Source: Glaciihabitans tibetensis
Lineage (GTDB): Bacteria; Actinomycetota; Actinomycetes; Actinomycetales; Microbacteriaceae
Assembly (NCBI RefSeq): GCF_003003265.1
Contig: NZ_PVTL01000006.1
Coordinates: 186,001-250,000 of the forward strand
Direction: 5' to 3'
Length of the DNA stretch: 64,000 nt
Shown: positions 1 to 9,575 of the stretch, piece after piece
Position numbering within the stretch: position 1 is the first letter of the stretch
Layout: each line of letters begins with the position of its first letter
The notes under the pieces: generated by a model
Told to the model about the DNA's origin: nothing
The model's database searches: none
Seen by the model: only the letters and a program-made list of their open reading frames with translations
Program-made: the position numbers and the translations under genes

Positions 1-819
1 GTTGTTCTTGACTGTGCCCACGGCGCCGCGGCCGGCGTATCGCCGCAGGTATTCACGGATGCCGGCGCACGGGTGACCGTGATCGGTGCTGACCCCGACG
101 GTATGAACATCAACGACGGCGTTGGTTCAACACACCTCGACAACCTCGCCCGTGCTGTGCTCGAGCATGGTGCCGATCTCGGTATCGCTCACGACGGCGA
201 CGCGGATCGCTGCCTCGCGGTGGATCACACCGGCGCTGTCGTCGACGGTGACCAGATCATGGCCATCCTCGCCGTCGCCATGGCGGACCGGGGCGCACTC
301 GTCAACCGCACACTGGTCGCAACAGTCATGAGCAACCTCGGGCTGAAGCGCGCGATGGCAGCCCACGACATTTCGATGGTCGAGACCAAGGTCGGCGACC
401 GGTACGTGCTGGAAGAGCTCAACGCCCAGGGCTTGTCGCTCGGGGGCGAGCAGTCGGGCCACGTGATCATGACCCGTTTCGCGACCACAGGCGACGGCAT
501 CCTCACGGGACTTCACCTTGTGGCCGAGATGGCTCGCACGGGCAAGACCCTGGCGGAGCTGGCATCCATCATGACGGTGTACCCGCAGACCCTGGTCAAC
601 GTGCGCGGAGTGAACCACCACGGCCTCGCGTCAGACGAGCACATCGCCGCCGCTGTGGCTGAGGTGACCGCGACCCTCGGTGACAGCGGCCGCGTGCTGT
701 TGCGCCCGTCGGGCACGGAGCCGATGGTGCGCGTCATGGTCGAGGCCGAGGAGCAGTCCACGGCGGACGACATTGCTGCCGGTCTGGCCGACGTCGTGCG
801 CGAGCGCCTGGCGCTCTAG
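1..819 (+). CDS. glmM: Phosphoglucosamine mutase, C-terminal part (5' end outside window)
   Basis: Cytoplasmic enzyme that converts glucosamine-6-phosphate to glucosamine-1-phosphate, feeding UDP-GlcNAc for peptidoglycan. The frame is open from base 1 ([12 protein letters not shown]...), so the catalytic-serine N-terminal domain lies upstream. Visible are the metal-binding loop DGDADR (about residues 65-70 of the visible part), the sugar-binding loop GGEQSGH and the C-terminal phosphate-binding loop [13 protein letters not shown]. All are typical of GlmM rather than other phosphohexomutases. It ends at TAG 817-819. glmS, the previous step of the same pathway, lies 1.7 kb downstream, separated by coaA on the other strand. 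Identification is firm; only the start is missing. Confidence 0.96.
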   Translation, partial: VVLDCAHGAAAGVSPQVFTDAGARVTVIGADPDGMNINDGVGSTHLDNLARAVLEHGADLGIAHDGDADRCLAVDHTGAVVDGDQIMAILAVAMADRGALVNRTLVATVMSNLGLKRAMAAHDISMVETKVGDRYVLEELNAQGLSLGGEQSGHVIMTRFATTGDGILTGLHLVAEMARTGKTLAELASIMTVYPQTLVNVRGVNHHGLASDEHIAAAVAEVTATLGDSGRVLLRPSGTEPMVRVMVEAEEQSTADDIAAGLADVVRERLAL

Positions 820-1489
820 CGCGGACTCTCTGGCGCCGGTCTAACTAGGCGTGAGTGCTGTGAAGTGCGGAAAATGCACGCAGTGGTAGTGGGAGGATCG
901 AGTCCGTCAAAAACCCTCCGCCCCCAAAATCCAGTGGGAGTTCCCGACGAACTCGATCGATACCCCCATCGGACGACGAAATCCCTCCATCTTCGTCGAC
1001 CTGGCACCAATCTACGGACCCACGGGGCCGTTGTCGAGAGCGATCTTGTACAGCTGACGAATAACGCCGGTCAGGGGGATGTTTCAATCTGGCGAGCATT
1101 GGCTCGGGCGGCACCGTCACACAGCCAGCGCGTTCGGGGTCGGCCGTCTTCGCCCGTGCGCCGCCCCTACCTCGAGTCCCGTGCGACTGGGGCACCAGGA
1201 GGGGCGAGGTGGCCCAAACCGACGCGATCGGGCGCACTCAGCGGCCAGCGCCGACGGGCCTCGAGTGATCGGGCGCACCCAGTGGCCAGTTGCCGACCGG
1301 TTCCTCAAACCCGGCCCACCCAGGGGACAGGAATCGACCCACGCCAACAGGAAATGGCGACGCGACTGGCCGGTCGATGAAGCGCCGGGTCGAGAAGTGG
1401 CCGGTGGACACGAGGCGGCCTCGCCATCTGGCCTCTCGGAGGGAGGTGGTGGAGTCACGGCCGGTCGGAGGCGTCATTGGCTCGATCGG
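820..1489. other. 670-bp gene-free interval between glmM and coaA
   Basis: No open frame here resembles a protein; frames on both strands are Arg/Pro/Ser-rich and look like by-products of GC content. The only structure seen is an imperfect direct repeat of about 33 bases at 1226-1258 and 1267-1299 (both begin GATCGGGCGCAC and continue CAG-GGCCAG), and several GGCCGGTCGA-type words between 1360 and 1480. No tRNA-like cloverleaf, tmRNA, RNase P or SRP signature was recognised. It could be decayed coding sequence or an intergenic repeat area; I cannot decide. Confidence 0.5.
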
Positions 1490-2434
1490 CTAGATCTTTC
1501 GGAGGAGCACGCTGCTGACGGCGTGATCCGAGCCCTTACGCAGCACCAGGTCCGCCCGCGCGCGGGTCGGCTGGATGTTCTCGAGCAGGTTCGGTTCGTT
1601 GATGTCTTTCCAGACCTGGCGCGCGCGGGCCCCCGCCTCTTCCTCGCTGAGCGTGGAGAATCGGTGGAAGTAGGACTGTGGGTTGGTGAATGCGCCACGC
1701 TGCAGGGACATAAACCGGTCGACGTACCAACGCTGGATGTCGCTGGTGCGGGCGTCCACGTAGATGGTGAAGTCGAACAGGTCGCTGACCGCGAGGCGGT
1801 GGCCGGGAGCCGGCGGCTGTAACACGTTGAGACCCTCGACGATGAGCACGTCGGGGCGGCGCACGACTACTTCGGCGTCGGGCACGATGTCGTAGCTGAG
1901 GTGTGAGTAGAACGGCGCGCGCACCTCGCTCGCCCCGCTCTTGATCTTGCTGACGAACCGGAGCAGTGCCCTGCGGTCGTAGCTCTCGGGGAAGCCTTTG
2001 CGGTCCATGAGCCCGCGACGTTCAAGCTCGGCATTCGGAAGCAAGAACCCGTCGGTGGGCACAAGCTCCACCCTCGGGGTGTCATCCCAGCGGGCGAGCA
2101 ACTCCCGCAGCAGACGGGCGATCGTCGACTTGCCCACGGCGACAGAACCGGCGACGCCGATCACGAACGGCGTGCTCTGCGTTCGTTCGCCGAGGAACGA
2201 GCTGGTCGAGCGGTGCAGGTCGCGCGCTCCAGCGACGTAGAGGTTCAGCAGGCGGCTGAGCGGAAGGTACACATCGCTGACTTCCCGCAGGTCGAGCACG
2301 TCACCGAGGCCGCGAAGCTGCACCAATTCCGTTTCACTCAGCGGCAGCCGGGTGCTCGGGGCGAGATCGGCCCAGTCATTTCGGTCGATCTCCACGTAGG
2401 GGGAGTCGTGGCTGGGCGCGGAGGAATCAGACAT
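1490..2434 (-). CDS. coaA: Type I pantothenate kinase
   Basis: First enzyme of coenzyme A synthesis: ATP-dependent phosphorylation of pantothenate in the cytoplasm. The 314-residue product has the P-loop [12 protein letters not shown] (about residues 99-110), then PTDGF, the segment [11 protein letters not shown] and the C-terminal stretch with YVDAR, SYFHRF and [14 protein letters not shown], all hallmarks of the bacterial CoaA family; its length matches the usual 310-320. The ATG at 2434-2432 was chosen because a TAGCGT -10-like box lies eight bases upstream, which suggests a leaderless transcript; the frame stays open far upstream only because it runs antisense through glmS. It diverges from glmS. 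Confidence 0.96.
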   Translation of the reverse strand: MSDSSAPSHDSPYVEIDRNDWADLAPSTRLPLSETELVQLRGLGDVLDLREVSDVYLPLSRLLNLYVAGARDLHRSTSSFLGERTQSTPFVIGVAGSVAVGKSTIARLLRELLARWDDTPRVELVPTDGFLLPNAELERRGLMDRKGFPESYDRRALLRFVSKIKSGASEVRAPFYSHLSYDIVPDAEVVVRRPDVLIVEGLNVLQPPAPGHRLAVSDLFDFTIYVDARTSDIQRWYVDRFMSLQRGAFTNPQSYFHRFSTLSEEEAGARARQVWKDINEPNLLENIQPTRARADLVLRKGSDHAVSSVLLRKI

Positions 2435-2442
2435 TGCAGTCA

Positions 2443-2448
2443 ACGCTA
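2443..2448 (-). promoter_or_regulatory. Probable leaderless -10 box of coaA
   Basis: TAGCGT on the minus strand, eight bases before the coaA ATG, fits the actinobacterial TANNNT -10 placed so that transcription starts at or next to the start codon. No Shine-Dalgarno sequence is seen. Inferred from sequence only. Confidence 0.45.
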
Positions 2449-2538
2449 GCGCAGCACATGAGAAGTCAGAATCATACCGGTGACCTATCCTCACGGATAG
2501 TGGCGCTGCGCTCCGCGGTTCGCACAGCGCTCGGGAAG

Positions 2539-2544
2539 TAGAGT
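2539..2544 (+). promoter_or_regulatory. Probable leaderless -10 box of glmS
   Basis: TAGAGT ends seven bases before the glmS ATG at 2552. The same spacing recurs before many genes in this window. An inverted repeat CTATCC-TCAC-GGATAG (2485-2500) lies upstream and could be a regulatory site shared with divergent coaA. There is no room for a glmS ribozyme in this short leader. Confidence 0.5.
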
Positions 2545-2551
2545 GAGGGGC

Positions 2552-4402
2552 ATGTGTGGAATTGTTGGATACGTTGGTCCCAATAGCAGCCTCGATGTTC
2601 TGATCGCCGGACTGAGTCGGCTTGAGTATCGCGGCTACGATTCGGCGGGTGTCGCGGTCATCGACAGTGACGGTCACCTCGGAACCCGCAAGCATGCGGG
2701 CAAGCTGAAGGTTCTCACGTCCGATCTTGAGGCAACACCGCTCTCGGACGGCCAGACCGGTATCGGTCACACTCGCTGGGCCACGCACGGCGGACCCAAC
2801 GACAGCAACGCGCACCCGCACCTGGGCGATGGCGGAAAGCTCGCCCTCATCCACAACGGAATCATCGAGAACTTCTCGGCCCTCAAGCAGGAACTGGTCG
2901 ACCTCGGCGAGGTATTCGAGAGCGAGACCGACACCGAGGTCGCCGCTCTGCTCGTCGGCCGCGAATACCGCGCCACGGGCGACCTGACCGAGAGCATGCG
3001 CCGCGTCGTCGCGCGCCTCGAGGGTGCCTTCACCCTCCTCATCGTGCACGAGGACAGCCCCGGCGTGGTCGTCGGCGCCCGGCGCAACTCGCCCCTCGTT
3101 ATCGGTCTCGGTGACGGCGAGAACTTCCTCGGCTCCGACGTCGCCGCGTTCGTCGGCTTCACCCGTCGTGCCATGGAGATCGGGCAGGACCAGATTGTCA
3201 CCATCCGCCCCGACTCCGTGCTGGTAACCGACTTCGACGGTGCCCCGGTTGAGGCTTTTGAGTACGAGGTCGCCTGGGATGCCTCCGCCGCAGAAAAGGG
3301 TGGCTGGGCTTCCTTTATGGCGAAGGAGATCAGCGAGGGCCCGGAGGCTGTTGCGAACACTCTCCGCGGCCGGATCGTCGACAACGTGGTGACCATCCCC
3401 GAACTCAATGGCCTTGACGAGTCCGTGCTCGCGGGCATCGACCGCATCATCATCGTCGCCTGCGGGACTGCAGCAAACGCCGCCGAGGTGGGCAAGTACG
3501 CGATCGAGAACTGGGCCCGCATTCCGGTGAACGTCGAACTCGCCCACGAGTTCCGATACCGCAATCCGGTCATCAATGAGAAGACCCTGGTGATTTCCAT
3601 CAGCCAGTCGGGCGAGACCATGGACACCCTGATGGCCGTCAAGTACGCCCGAAAAGAAGGCGCCCGCGTGCTGTCCATCTGCAACACCCAGGGCGCGACG
3701 ATTCCGCGCGAGTCTGAGGCGGTCATTTACACGCACGCCGGACCAGAAGTCGCCGTGGCATCCACCAAGGCCTTTGTTGCCCAGATCACCGCGCTGTACC
3801 TGCTCGGCCTGCACCTCGCCCGCGTTCGCGGCACGCAGACCCCCGAGTTCATCGCCGAGCAACTCGACGAGCTTCGTTCCATTCCCGAGAAGATCTCCGA
3901 GACGCTGGAGAATTCCACCGTTATTGGGCAGCTCGCGCACTTCATGACCGACACCACCTCCGTGCTTTTCCTGGGCAGGCACGTCGGGTTCCCCATCGCG
4001 ATGGAGGGTGCGCTCAAGCTGAAGGAGCTGGCGTACATCCACGCCGAGGGATTCGCCGCTGGTGAGCTCAAGCACGGCCCGATCGCCTTGATCGAGGCCG
4101 GTCAGGTCGTTTTCGTTGTGGTGCCGAGCCCTCGCGCCCATGACTCCCTGCACAAGAAGGTTGTCTCCAACATTCAGGAGATCCGAGCGCGCGGCGCCCG
4201 CGTCATTGCCATCGCCGAAAAGGGGGATGCCGCTGTGCTCCCGTTCGCGGATCAGGTGATTCCCATTCCGTTGGCCAGCACCTTCTTCGAACCGCTGCTT
4301 GCGGTCGTGCCGTTGCATATCTTCAGCATGGAACTGGCGATGGCGAAGGGTCTGGATGTCGACCAGCCCCGCAACCTGGCCAAGTCCGTCACCGTCGAGT
4401 AG
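2552..4402 (+). CDS. glmS: Glutamine--fructose-6-phosphate aminotransferase (isomerizing)
   Basis: Makes glucosamine-6-phosphate from fructose-6-phosphate and glutamine, the entry step to UDP-GlcNAc. The 616-residue protein begins MCGIVGYVG; the start was set at 2552 rather than the in-frame GTG three codons earlier because the N-terminal nucleophile Cys must follow the removable Met directly, and a leaderless -10 box also fits this ATG. The class II glutaminase domain occupies about residues 1-230 ([17 protein letters not shown]), followed by two SIS sugar-isomerase domains ([38 protein letters not shown]) and the conserved end [15 protein letters not shown]. Full length, no defects. Confidence 0.98.
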   Translation: MCGIVGYVGPNSSLDVLIAGLSRLEYRGYDSAGVAVIDSDGHLGTRKHAGKLKVLTSDLEATPLSDGQTGIGHTRWATHGGPNDSNAHPHLGDGGKLALIHNGIIENFSALKQELVDLGEVFESETDTEVAALLVGREYRATGDLTESMRRVVARLEGAFTLLIVHEDSPGVVVGARRNSPLVIGLGDGENFLGSDVAAFVGFTRRAMEIGQDQIVTIRPDSVLVTDFDGAPVEAFEYEVAWDASAAEKGGWASFMAKEISEGPEAVANTLRGRIVDNVVTIPELNGLDESVLAGIDRIIIVACGTAANAAEVGKYAIENWARIPVNVELAHEFRYRNPVINEKTLVISISQSGETMDTLMAVKYARKEGARVLSICNTQGATIPRESEAVIYTHAGPEVAVASTKAFVAQITALYLLGLHLARVRGTQTPEFIAEQLDELRSIPEKISETLENSTVIGQLAHFMTDTTSVLFLGRHVGFPIAMEGALKLKELAYIHAEGFAAGELKHGPIALIEAGQVVFVVVPSPRAHDSLHKKVVSNIQEIRARGARVIAIAEKGDAAVLPFADQVIPIPLASTFFEPLLAVVPLHIFSMELAMAKGLDVDQPRNLAKSVTVE

Positions 4403-4512
4403 CTCGCGGTGCGGGCGGTCGAGTCGCGTGCGGTGACGTCCGTCGCGCCCGCTGTGACGGGGGCGTCCCTCGGTGTTACGGCCGGGTCGCGCGCTGCAAC
4501 GGGGGACACGCG

Positions 4513-4869
4513 ATGATCGTCGGTATCGGCGTCGATGTCGTCGACCTGGCGCGGTTTGAGCGCGCCGTCAGTCGCACTCCGGCGTTGCTGGAGCGGCTGT
4601 TCACCCCGGCCGAACGCGTCTTACCGCTGCGCTCGCTCGCGGGGCGCTTTGCGGCGAAGGAAGCACTCATCAAGGCGTTCGGTGATTCTGCGGGTGTGGG
4701 CTGGCAAGATATGGAGGTGGTTTCCGATGCCGTCGGTAACCCCTCATTTCTGCTGCATGGCGCTGTCGCGGTCATCGCAGCGACGAAAGGAATCGCCACC
4801 GTGCACCTGTCTATGTCGCATGACGCGGGCGTGGCAATCGCCTACGTGATCGCGGAGGCTCGACCGTGA
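4513..4869 (+). CDS. acpS: Holo-[acyl-carrier-protein] synthase
   Basis: Transfers 4'-phosphopantetheine from CoA to acyl carrier proteins, needed for fatty-acid synthesis. The 118-residue product shows the AcpS signatures [13 protein letters not shown] at the N-terminus (metal-binding Asp) and [13 protein letters not shown] (about residues 45-57), then [22 protein letters not shown] ribosome-binding site precedes the ATG. It follows glmS after 110 bases and overlaps the alr start by four bases (GTGA), so it heads a tightly packed operon that runs through to tsaD. Confidence 0.96.
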   Translation: MIVGIGVDVVDLARFERAVSRTPALLERLFTPAERVLPLRSLAGRFAAKEALIKAFGDSAGVGWQDMEVVSDAVGNPSFLLHGAVAVIAATKGIATVHLSMSHDAGVAIAYVIAEARP

Positions 4870-5987
4870 GCTCGGCACGCCCGACGCGCGAGGCCCGGGT
4901 GGACCTCGGTGCGATCCGGCACAATGTCGCCACCCTGAAGGCGGCGACCGCGCCAGCTGCCTTTATGGCTGTCGTCAAGGCAGGGGGGTACGGCCACGGC
5001 GCGGAGGCTGTCGCGCGTGCAGCCCTCGAGGGCGGTGCGGACTGGCTCGGCGTCGTGGACGTCGAGGAGGCGCTCGCGCTTCGCGAAGCCGGAATCACGG
5101 CCCCGCTGCTGGCCTGGCTCCACGGACCCACCACCGATTTCCCTGCTGCCCTCGCGGCAAACATCGACCTGGGCGTCAGCTCGCTCGAGCAGCTCGATCG
5201 GATAGCCGCAGCGGGCGCCCGCAAGGCGGGCTCCCCGGCGTACGTGCACCTCAAGGTAGACACGGGGCTCGGTCGCAACGGCATCGAGGAATCCGACTGC
5301 CCCGCCGTGTTCGACCGTGCCGCCGAATACGAGCGAGCGGGACTCTTGCGGGTGCGCGGCATCTTCAGCCACCTGGCCAATACCGGCGAAGCGGAGGACT
5401 TGGAGCAGGTTGCTCGATTCGAGGCGCTCGTGGAGTCCGCGACATCCGCCGGTCTAAATATTGCACTGCGGCACCTCGCGGCCACCGCCGGGGCGCTCAG
5501 GCTGCCGGCGGCCCGGTTCGACCTCGTGCGGTGTGGCATCGGCATCTACGGGCTGTCGCCGTTCGAGGGCGAAAGTTCGGCGTCGCTCGGGTTGCGGCCC
5601 GCGATGGAGCTCTCGGCGGCCATAGTGTCGGTGAAGCGGGTTCCGGAGGGCAGCGGTGTCTCCTACGGCTACACCTATCGCACCTCCGCGGAGTCGACCC
5701 TCGCCCTGGTGCCGCTCGGGTATGCCGACGGGATTCCCCGGCACGCATCATCCCGCGGCCCGGTCTTCATCAACGGACGCCGCTATCAGATCAGCGGTCG
5801 CGTGGCGATGGACCAGTTTGTCGTCGATCTCGGCCAGGACACCGCCGTGGTCGGCGACCGCGCCGTGCTCTTCGGCGACCCCAGCACGGGAGTGCCCTCG
5901 GCCGACGACTGGGCCGAGGCAGCCGACACCATCAATTACGAAATCGTGACGCGTATCGGTGCCCGCGTCACCCGCACCACAACGTGA
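4866..5987 (+). CDS. alr: Alanine racemase
   Basis: PLP-dependent racemase giving D-alanine for peptidoglycan. The 373-residue protein has the PLP lysine at K38 (MAVVKAGGYGHG), the second catalytic Tyr region GVSYGYTYRT/GYADGIPR, RVAMDQFVVDLG and a beta-barrel C-terminal domain. The usual KADAYGHG motif reads KAGGYGHG here, so the conserved Asp/Asn after the Lys is Gly. Everything else looks functional. The GTG start overlaps the acpS stop in GTGA, and the gene's stop again overlaps the tsaE start in the same way, indicating translational coupling. Confidence 0.95.
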   Translation: MSSARPTREARVDLGAIRHNVATLKAATAPAAFMAVVKAGGYGHGAEAVARAALEGGADWLGVVDVEEALALREAGITAPLLAWLHGPTTDFPAALAANIDLGVSSLEQLDRIAAAGARKAGSPAYVHLKVDTGLGRNGIEESDCPAVFDRAAEYERAGLLRVRGIFSHLANTGEAEDLEQVARFEALVESATSAGLNIALRHLAATAGALRLPAARFDLVRCGIGIYGLSPFEGESSASLGLRPAMELSAAIVSVKRVPEGSGVSYGYTYRTSAESTLALVPLGYADGIPRHASSRGPVFINGRRYQISGRVAMDQFVVDLGQDTAVVGDRAVLFGDPSTGVPSADDWAEAADTINYEIVTRIGARVTRTTT

Positions 5988-6586
5988 CCGGCGATCCGGC
6001 ACCCACTTTCGACTCCGGGATCGTGCGGCGCCTCACCATCTCCACCCCCGAAGACATGGCCGAGTTGGGAGCGTCGCTCGCCCGCCAGCTCGCCGCCGGT
6101 GACCTTGTCACCCTCAACGGCGAACTCGGTGCGGGCAAGACCACTCTTACCCGCGGACTCGGCGAGGCCCTCGGGGTACGCGGCGCGGTGACCAGCCCGA
6201 CGTTTGTGCTCGCCCGCACCCACCGGCGGCTCGACGATGCCGCGCCTCCCCTGGTGCACGTCGACGCGTATCGCCTGTCCACGGCCGCCGAACTCGACGA
6301 TCTCGACATCGACTTCGCCCGCTCCATCGTGGTGGTCGAGTGGGGCGCGGGCCTGCTCGACGGAATCACCGACACCTGGCTGTCGCTCGACATCGCCCGG
6401 CCCACCGGCGCGCGCGTACTTTCGGGCAGCACCGAGAGCTCCGACAGCGCCGAAAGTGCGGATGAGCGAGCGGATGCCACGGAGCCCAGCGACGCGGACG
6501 ACGGCGTAGAACCCCGCGAGGTAACCATCACGGGGCACGGCGACCGCTGGAAGGACTTAGGGTGGGTCGGTGCTTCTCGCAATTGA
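5984..6586 (+). CDS. tsaE: tRNA threonylcarbamoyladenosine biosynthesis ATPase TsaE
   Basis: P-loop ATPase of the complex with TsaB and TsaD that installs t6A37 in ANN-decoding tRNAs. The 200-residue product has Walker A GELGAGKTTLTRG (about residues 46-58), SPTFVL, HVDAYRL and IVVVEWG, all typical of TsaE. It starts with GTG overlapping the alr stop (GTGA). Compared with the usual about 150-160 residues it carries an acidic Ser/Asp/Glu-rich insertion near the C-terminus (about residues 146-175, codons near 6420-6510), followed by VTITGHGDRW, the family's normal ending. The insertion is probably a disordered loop. Confidence 0.95.
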   Translation: MTGDPAPTFDSGIVRRLTISTPEDMAELGASLARQLAAGDLVTLNGELGAGKTTLTRGLGEALGVRGAVTSPTFVLARTHRRLDDAAPPLVHVDAYRLSTAAELDDLDIDFARSIVVVEWGAGLLDGITDTWLSLDIARPTGARVLSGSTESSDSAESADERADATEPSDADDGVEPREVTITGHGDRWKDLGWVGASRN

Positions 6587-7268
6587 TACCTCCGCCGGAA
6601 CCAGCGTCGCCGTGGTGGACCGCGACCGCGGCGTGCTCGCCGAATTCTCCGAACACGACACCCGCCGCCACTCCGAGGTGATCGGCACCCTCATCGCAGA
6701 GGCGCTGAAAGCGTCGGGGATCGAGGTCGCGGCTCTCAGCGGTGTCGCGGTCGGAATGGGCCCGGGCCCCTTCACCGGTCTTCGCGTCGGCATCGCTGCG
6801 GCCCGCGCGTTCGCCTTCGGCGCGGGCAAACCGGTCGTTCCGGTGGTCAGCCACGACGCGATCGCCTTTGCCGCGCTCGAGGGAATGAAACGTGCGCCCG
6901 GGTCGATTGCGGCTGCGGTTCCGCATCCGCTCCTCGTGGTCAGCGATGCCCGCCGCCGCGAGGTTTATTGGTCCGCCTATTCCGGATCGGACGAACAGGG
7001 ACTGCCGATCCGCGTCGCCGGCCCCGGGCTGGCCCGCCCGGACGATCTGCCGAACCTCCCCGAACTCACCGGGCGTGACGGTTCTTCCAGCCGCGCCGGC
7101 GGCTTCGACCGGTACGAGCGGCTCGACGCCGACGCCGTTTCCGCGGCGGCGCTCGGAATGTTCGCCGAAAGCCTGTACCTGCACCGGCGTCCCTTCGCCG
7201 GACCCGACGCCCTCTACTTGCGTGCTCCGGACGTCACCATGTCCGCCGGCCCGAAAAGGGTCAGCTGA
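6570..7268 (+). CDS. tsaB: tRNA threonylcarbamoyladenosine biosynthesis protein TsaB
   Basis: Non-catalytic ASKHA-fold partner of TsaD in t6A synthesis. The 232-residue protein begins MLLAIDTSAGTSVAVVD and has RRHSEVIGTLI, GPGPFTGLRVGIAAARAFA and VVSDARRREVYW, the standard TsaB pattern. The GTG start lies 17 bases inside the tsaE end, and the TGA overlaps the rimI ATG by one base. Gene order tsaE-tsaB-rimI-tsaD is the usual actinobacterial arrangement. Confidence 0.95.
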   Translation: MLLAIDTSAGTSVAVVDRDRGVLAEFSEHDTRRHSEVIGTLIAEALKASGIEVAALSGVAVGMGPGPFTGLRVGIAAARAFAFGAGKPVVPVVSHDAIAFAALEGMKRAPGSIAAAVPHPLLVVSDARRREVYWSAYSGSDEQGLPIRVAGPGLARPDDLPNLPELTGRDGSSSRAGGFDRYERLDADAVSAAALGMFAESLYLHRRPFAGPDALYLRAPDVTMSAGPKRVS

Positions 7269-7759
7269 TGGCCTGGCAGCTGCGCGTCGCGGGCTCGCAC
7301 GACCTCGCGCCGATCATGGCAATCGAATCCAGCACGTTTGGAACGGATGCCTGGACCGACTCAGCCATGCGCGCCGACCTGGGCAACCGACACACCTACT
7401 ACCTCGTCGCGTTCCACCCCGAGACCCCCGATCTCATCGAGGGCTACGCGGGGCTGCTGTCTCCCGTGGGCAGCGGCGAAGGCGACATCCAGACGATTGC
7501 CGTCGCCGAGTCCGCTCGCCGCCAGGGGCTTGGCCGGATGCTGATGCAGGCACTCATCGCGGAGGCGCGCGCACGCCGCGCGACGGCCCTCTTTCTGGAG
7601 GTGCGCGCCGATAACCCCACCGCGCAGCAATTGTATGTTTCGCTCGGATTCGAGGAGATCGCGGTGCGCCCGAAGTATTACCAGCCCGACGGAGTGGACG
7701 CGCGGATCATGCGCTTGAGCATTGCCGAGCCCCGCCTGAGTCCGGCGGTGGGCGCATGA
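7268..7759 (+). CDS. rimI: Ribosomal-protein-alanine N-acetyltransferase RimI-like (GNAT)
   Basis: GNAT-fold N-terminal acetyltransferase, expected to modify ribosomal protein S18 and possibly other N-termini; specificity is taken from family and context. The 163-residue product has the acetyl-CoA loop [19 protein letters not shown] (about residues 76-94) and [29 protein letters not shown], a close RimI match. It sits between tsaB and tsaD with one- and four-base overlaps, the conserved position for rimI. Confidence 0.93.
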   Translation: MAWQLRVAGSHDLAPIMAIESSTFGTDAWTDSAMRADLGNRHTYYLVAFHPETPDLIEGYAGLLSPVGSGEGDIQTIAVAESARRQGLGRMLMQALIAEARARRATALFLEVRADNPTAQQLYVSLGFEEIAVRPKYYQPDGVDARIMRLSIAEPRLSPAVGA

Positions 7760-8880
7760 GCACGGTCCACCCAAAACCCGGCTCCGCGGCATCCGCCTCT
7801 ATGATCCTCCCCCAGGGATCTGTAGCCCACAGGCAGGAACCCCTGATCCTCGGTATCGAGACCAGCTGCGATGAAACCGGCATCGGCATCGTGCGCGGCA
7901 GCACCCTGCTCGCCAACGTCATCACGTCGTCGATGGACGAGCACGCGCGCTACGGGGGAGTGGTTCCCGAGGTTGCGGCCCGCGCCCACCTTGAGGCGCT
8001 CGAGCCTGCCCTGCGCGCCGCGCTCGCCGAAGCCGGTGTGACGCTCGCCGAGCTCGACGCGATCGCGGTCACGAGCGGCCCCGGCCTCTCCGGCGCGCTG
8101 ATGGTGGGCGTCGGCGCGGCCAAGGCCCTCGCGGTGGCACTGGACAAACCGATCTACGCGGTCAACCACCTCGTGGGTCATGTCGGTGCGGACGTGCTGC
8201 GCACCGACGGCACCAGCATCGAGCTGCCCACCATCGCGCTGCTGGTCTCCGGCGGACACACCTCGTTACTGCTCGTGCGCGACCTGGTCTCCGACGTCGA
8301 GTTGCTCGGTGAAACCATCGATGACGCGGCGGGGGAGGCCTTCGACAAGGTCGCGAGGCTGCTCGGGCTTCCCTACCCGGGCGGACCCCATATAGACCGG
8401 GTCGCGGAGGGTGGAGATCCGAAGGCGATTCGGTTCCCCCGCGGGCTCAGCCAGTCGAAGGACATGGCCAAACACCGCTACGACTTCTCGTTTTCGGGCC
8501 TGAAGACGGCTGTGGCGCGGTGGGTTGAGGCGAAGCGGGATGCCGGTGAGGACGTACCCATGGCGGATGTCGCCGCCAGCTTCCGCGAGGCGGTCGCCGA
8601 CATTCTGCTGACGAAGGCACTCGCCGCCTGTGCGGCCTACGGCATTCCGCGGCTGCTGTTGGGCGGCGGTGTGGTCGCGAACGCCCGCATCCGTGAACTC
8701 GCGGCGGAACGCTGCGCCGCAGCCGGTGTAGAACTGCGCATCCCACCGCTGGAGCTCTGCACGGACAACGGCGCGATGATCGCGGCGTTGGGAGCACAGC
8801 TTGTGCAGGCCGGGTTTCCCCCGTCGACGCTCGATTTCTCTGCCGACTCCACGCTGCCCGTCACGACCATCCAGGCGTGA
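7756..8880 (+). CDS. tsaD: tRNA N6-adenosine threonylcarbamoyltransferase TsaD
   Basis: Catalytic subunit that transfers threonylcarbamoyl to A37 of tRNA. The 374-residue protein has [14 protein letters not shown], the metal-binding [16 protein letters not shown] (both His visible), [45 protein letters not shown] and [14 protein letters not shown] with [12 protein letters not shown]. The about 30-residue N-terminal extension before [13 protein letters not shown] is longer than in most homologues; an internal start cannot be excluded, but the ATG at 7756 overlaps the rimI stop as ATGA, which favours it. Last gene of the operon. Confidence 0.96.
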   Translation: MSTVHPKPGSAASASMILPQGSVAHRQEPLILGIETSCDETGIGIVRGSTLLANVITSSMDEHARYGGVVPEVAARAHLEALEPALRAALAEAGVTLAELDAIAVTSGPGLSGALMVGVGAAKALAVALDKPIYAVNHLVGHVGADVLRTDGTSIELPTIALLVSGGHTSLLLVRDLVSDVELLGETIDDAAGEAFDKVARLLGLPYPGGPHIDRVAEGGDPKAIRFPRGLSQSKDMAKHRYDFSFSGLKTAVARWVEAKRDAGEDVPMADVAASFREAVADILLTKALAACAAYGIPRLLLGGGVVANARIRELAAERCAAAGVELRIPPLELCTDNGAMIAALGAQLVQAGFPPSTLDFSADSTLPVTTIQA

Positions 8881-8945
8881 ACCCGGTCCCGCGGAGTTGG
8901 CGCCAGAGCCGTGTCTCGCACGGATCGATCTGATGAGTGGAGAGG

Positions 8946-8991
8946 GATCTCTCTGGCGGTTGTAGACCGATCTATCTGACGGTTGTAATTG
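8946..8991 (+). repeat. Two 23-bp direct repeats upstream of DUF4190 gene
   Basis: Copies starting at 8946 and 8969 share GATCT-TCTG-CGGTTGTA with few differences; a weaker GATCTGATGAG copy begins at 8927. The second copy runs into a TTGACA hexamer at 8989, so the repeats overlap the likely promoter and could be operator half-sites. Confidence 0.5.
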
Positions 8992-9017
8992 ACACGCCTC
9001 GCGCACACTGCCAGCAT
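8989..9017 (+). promoter_or_regulatory. Candidate sigma-70-type promoter for the 9074 gene
   Basis: A perfect TTGACA (8989-8994) is followed after 17 bases by CAGCAT (9012-9017), a weak -10. It lies 57 bases before the start codon, which has an AAGGAG ribosome-binding site. Confidence 0.4.
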
Positions 9018-9073
9018 TAGCCCGGTAGCCGCCGAATAGCTGTCCATAGCAAGTACCAAGGAGATCGCACCCC

Positions 9074-9418
9074 ATGACCAACAATCCCGAACCGATGCCC
9101 TACGCCGCGCCGGAGCCGACTCCGTACTCATCCAACGGTGGCGCGCCAGCCAAGTCCCCCGTTCTGAGCATCATCTCGCTCATCGCCGGTATCCTCGGCG
9201 TCCTCGCCGGTTTCATCGGCTGGGGACTTCTCTTCTCGATCGGTGCCGTTGTGCTCGGCCACCTCGGCCAGCGCAAGGAGCCCGCCGCCAAGGGCATGTG
9301 GCTCACCGGCCTGATCACCGGTTACGCCGGTATCGTGCTGAACCTCATCATTCTGGCGATCTTCATTGTTGCGCTCATGGCCGGCATCAGCGCCTACGAC
9401 ATGGAGACCGCGCCGTAA
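9074..9418 (+). CDS. DUF4190-type small membrane protein
   Basis: A 114-residue protein with a Pro/Tyr-rich N-terminal tail (residues 1-25) and two membrane helices (about 30-58 and 78-106) around a short basic loop with GHLGQRKEPAAKGMWLTGLITGYAGI, the DUF4190 signature. Function of the family is unknown; in actinobacteria such proteins accompany septum or stress genes, but nothing here shows a role. A good AAGGAG site precedes the ATG. A strong hairpin follows the gene, and the next gene is a longer paralogue with the same membrane domain. Confidence 0.85.
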   Translation: MTNNPEPMPYAAPEPTPYSSNGGAPAKSPVLSIISLIAGILGVLAGFIGWGLLFSIGAVVLGHLGQRKEPAAKGMWLTGLITGYAGIVLNLIILAIFIVALMAGISAYDMETAP

Positions 9419-9450
9419 CGCGTTTTCACCAATAGGCCCGAAGGCCTTTC

Positions 9451-9484
9451 GTCTGGATCCGCGCTTGATAGCGTGGATCCAGAC
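9451..9484 (+). terminator. Hairpin between the two DUF4190 genes
   Basis: Fourteen-base arms (9451-9464 and 9471-9484, GTCTGGATCCGCGC against GCGTGGATCCAGAC) pair completely apart from one G-U, with a six-base loop TTGATA, followed by CGCTTTAAT. It is a terminator-like structure, though with a short T run. Confidence 0.65.
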
Positions 9485-9575
9485 CGCTTTAATGCGTCGG
9501 GCTAGTCGCGTCGGGTCCATCGCGTCGGGACAACACGCCGAACCAGGCACCACGAGAGAAACAGAGCTGGGAATC

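Noticed and set aside
865-1380. Plus-strand 171-codon frame and overlapping minus-strand 130-codon frame after glmM
   Set aside because: No start signals, odd composition, no resemblance to a known protein; left as gene-free.
2435-2551. glmS ribozyme
   Set aside because: The leader is too short and glmS seems leaderless; no ribozyme core was seen.
2435-4318. Minus-strand frame of over 600 codons that continues the coaA frame upstream through glmS
   Set aside because: It is antisense to glmS, has no recognisable domains and is explained by high GC at third positions; coaA has a good start at 2434.
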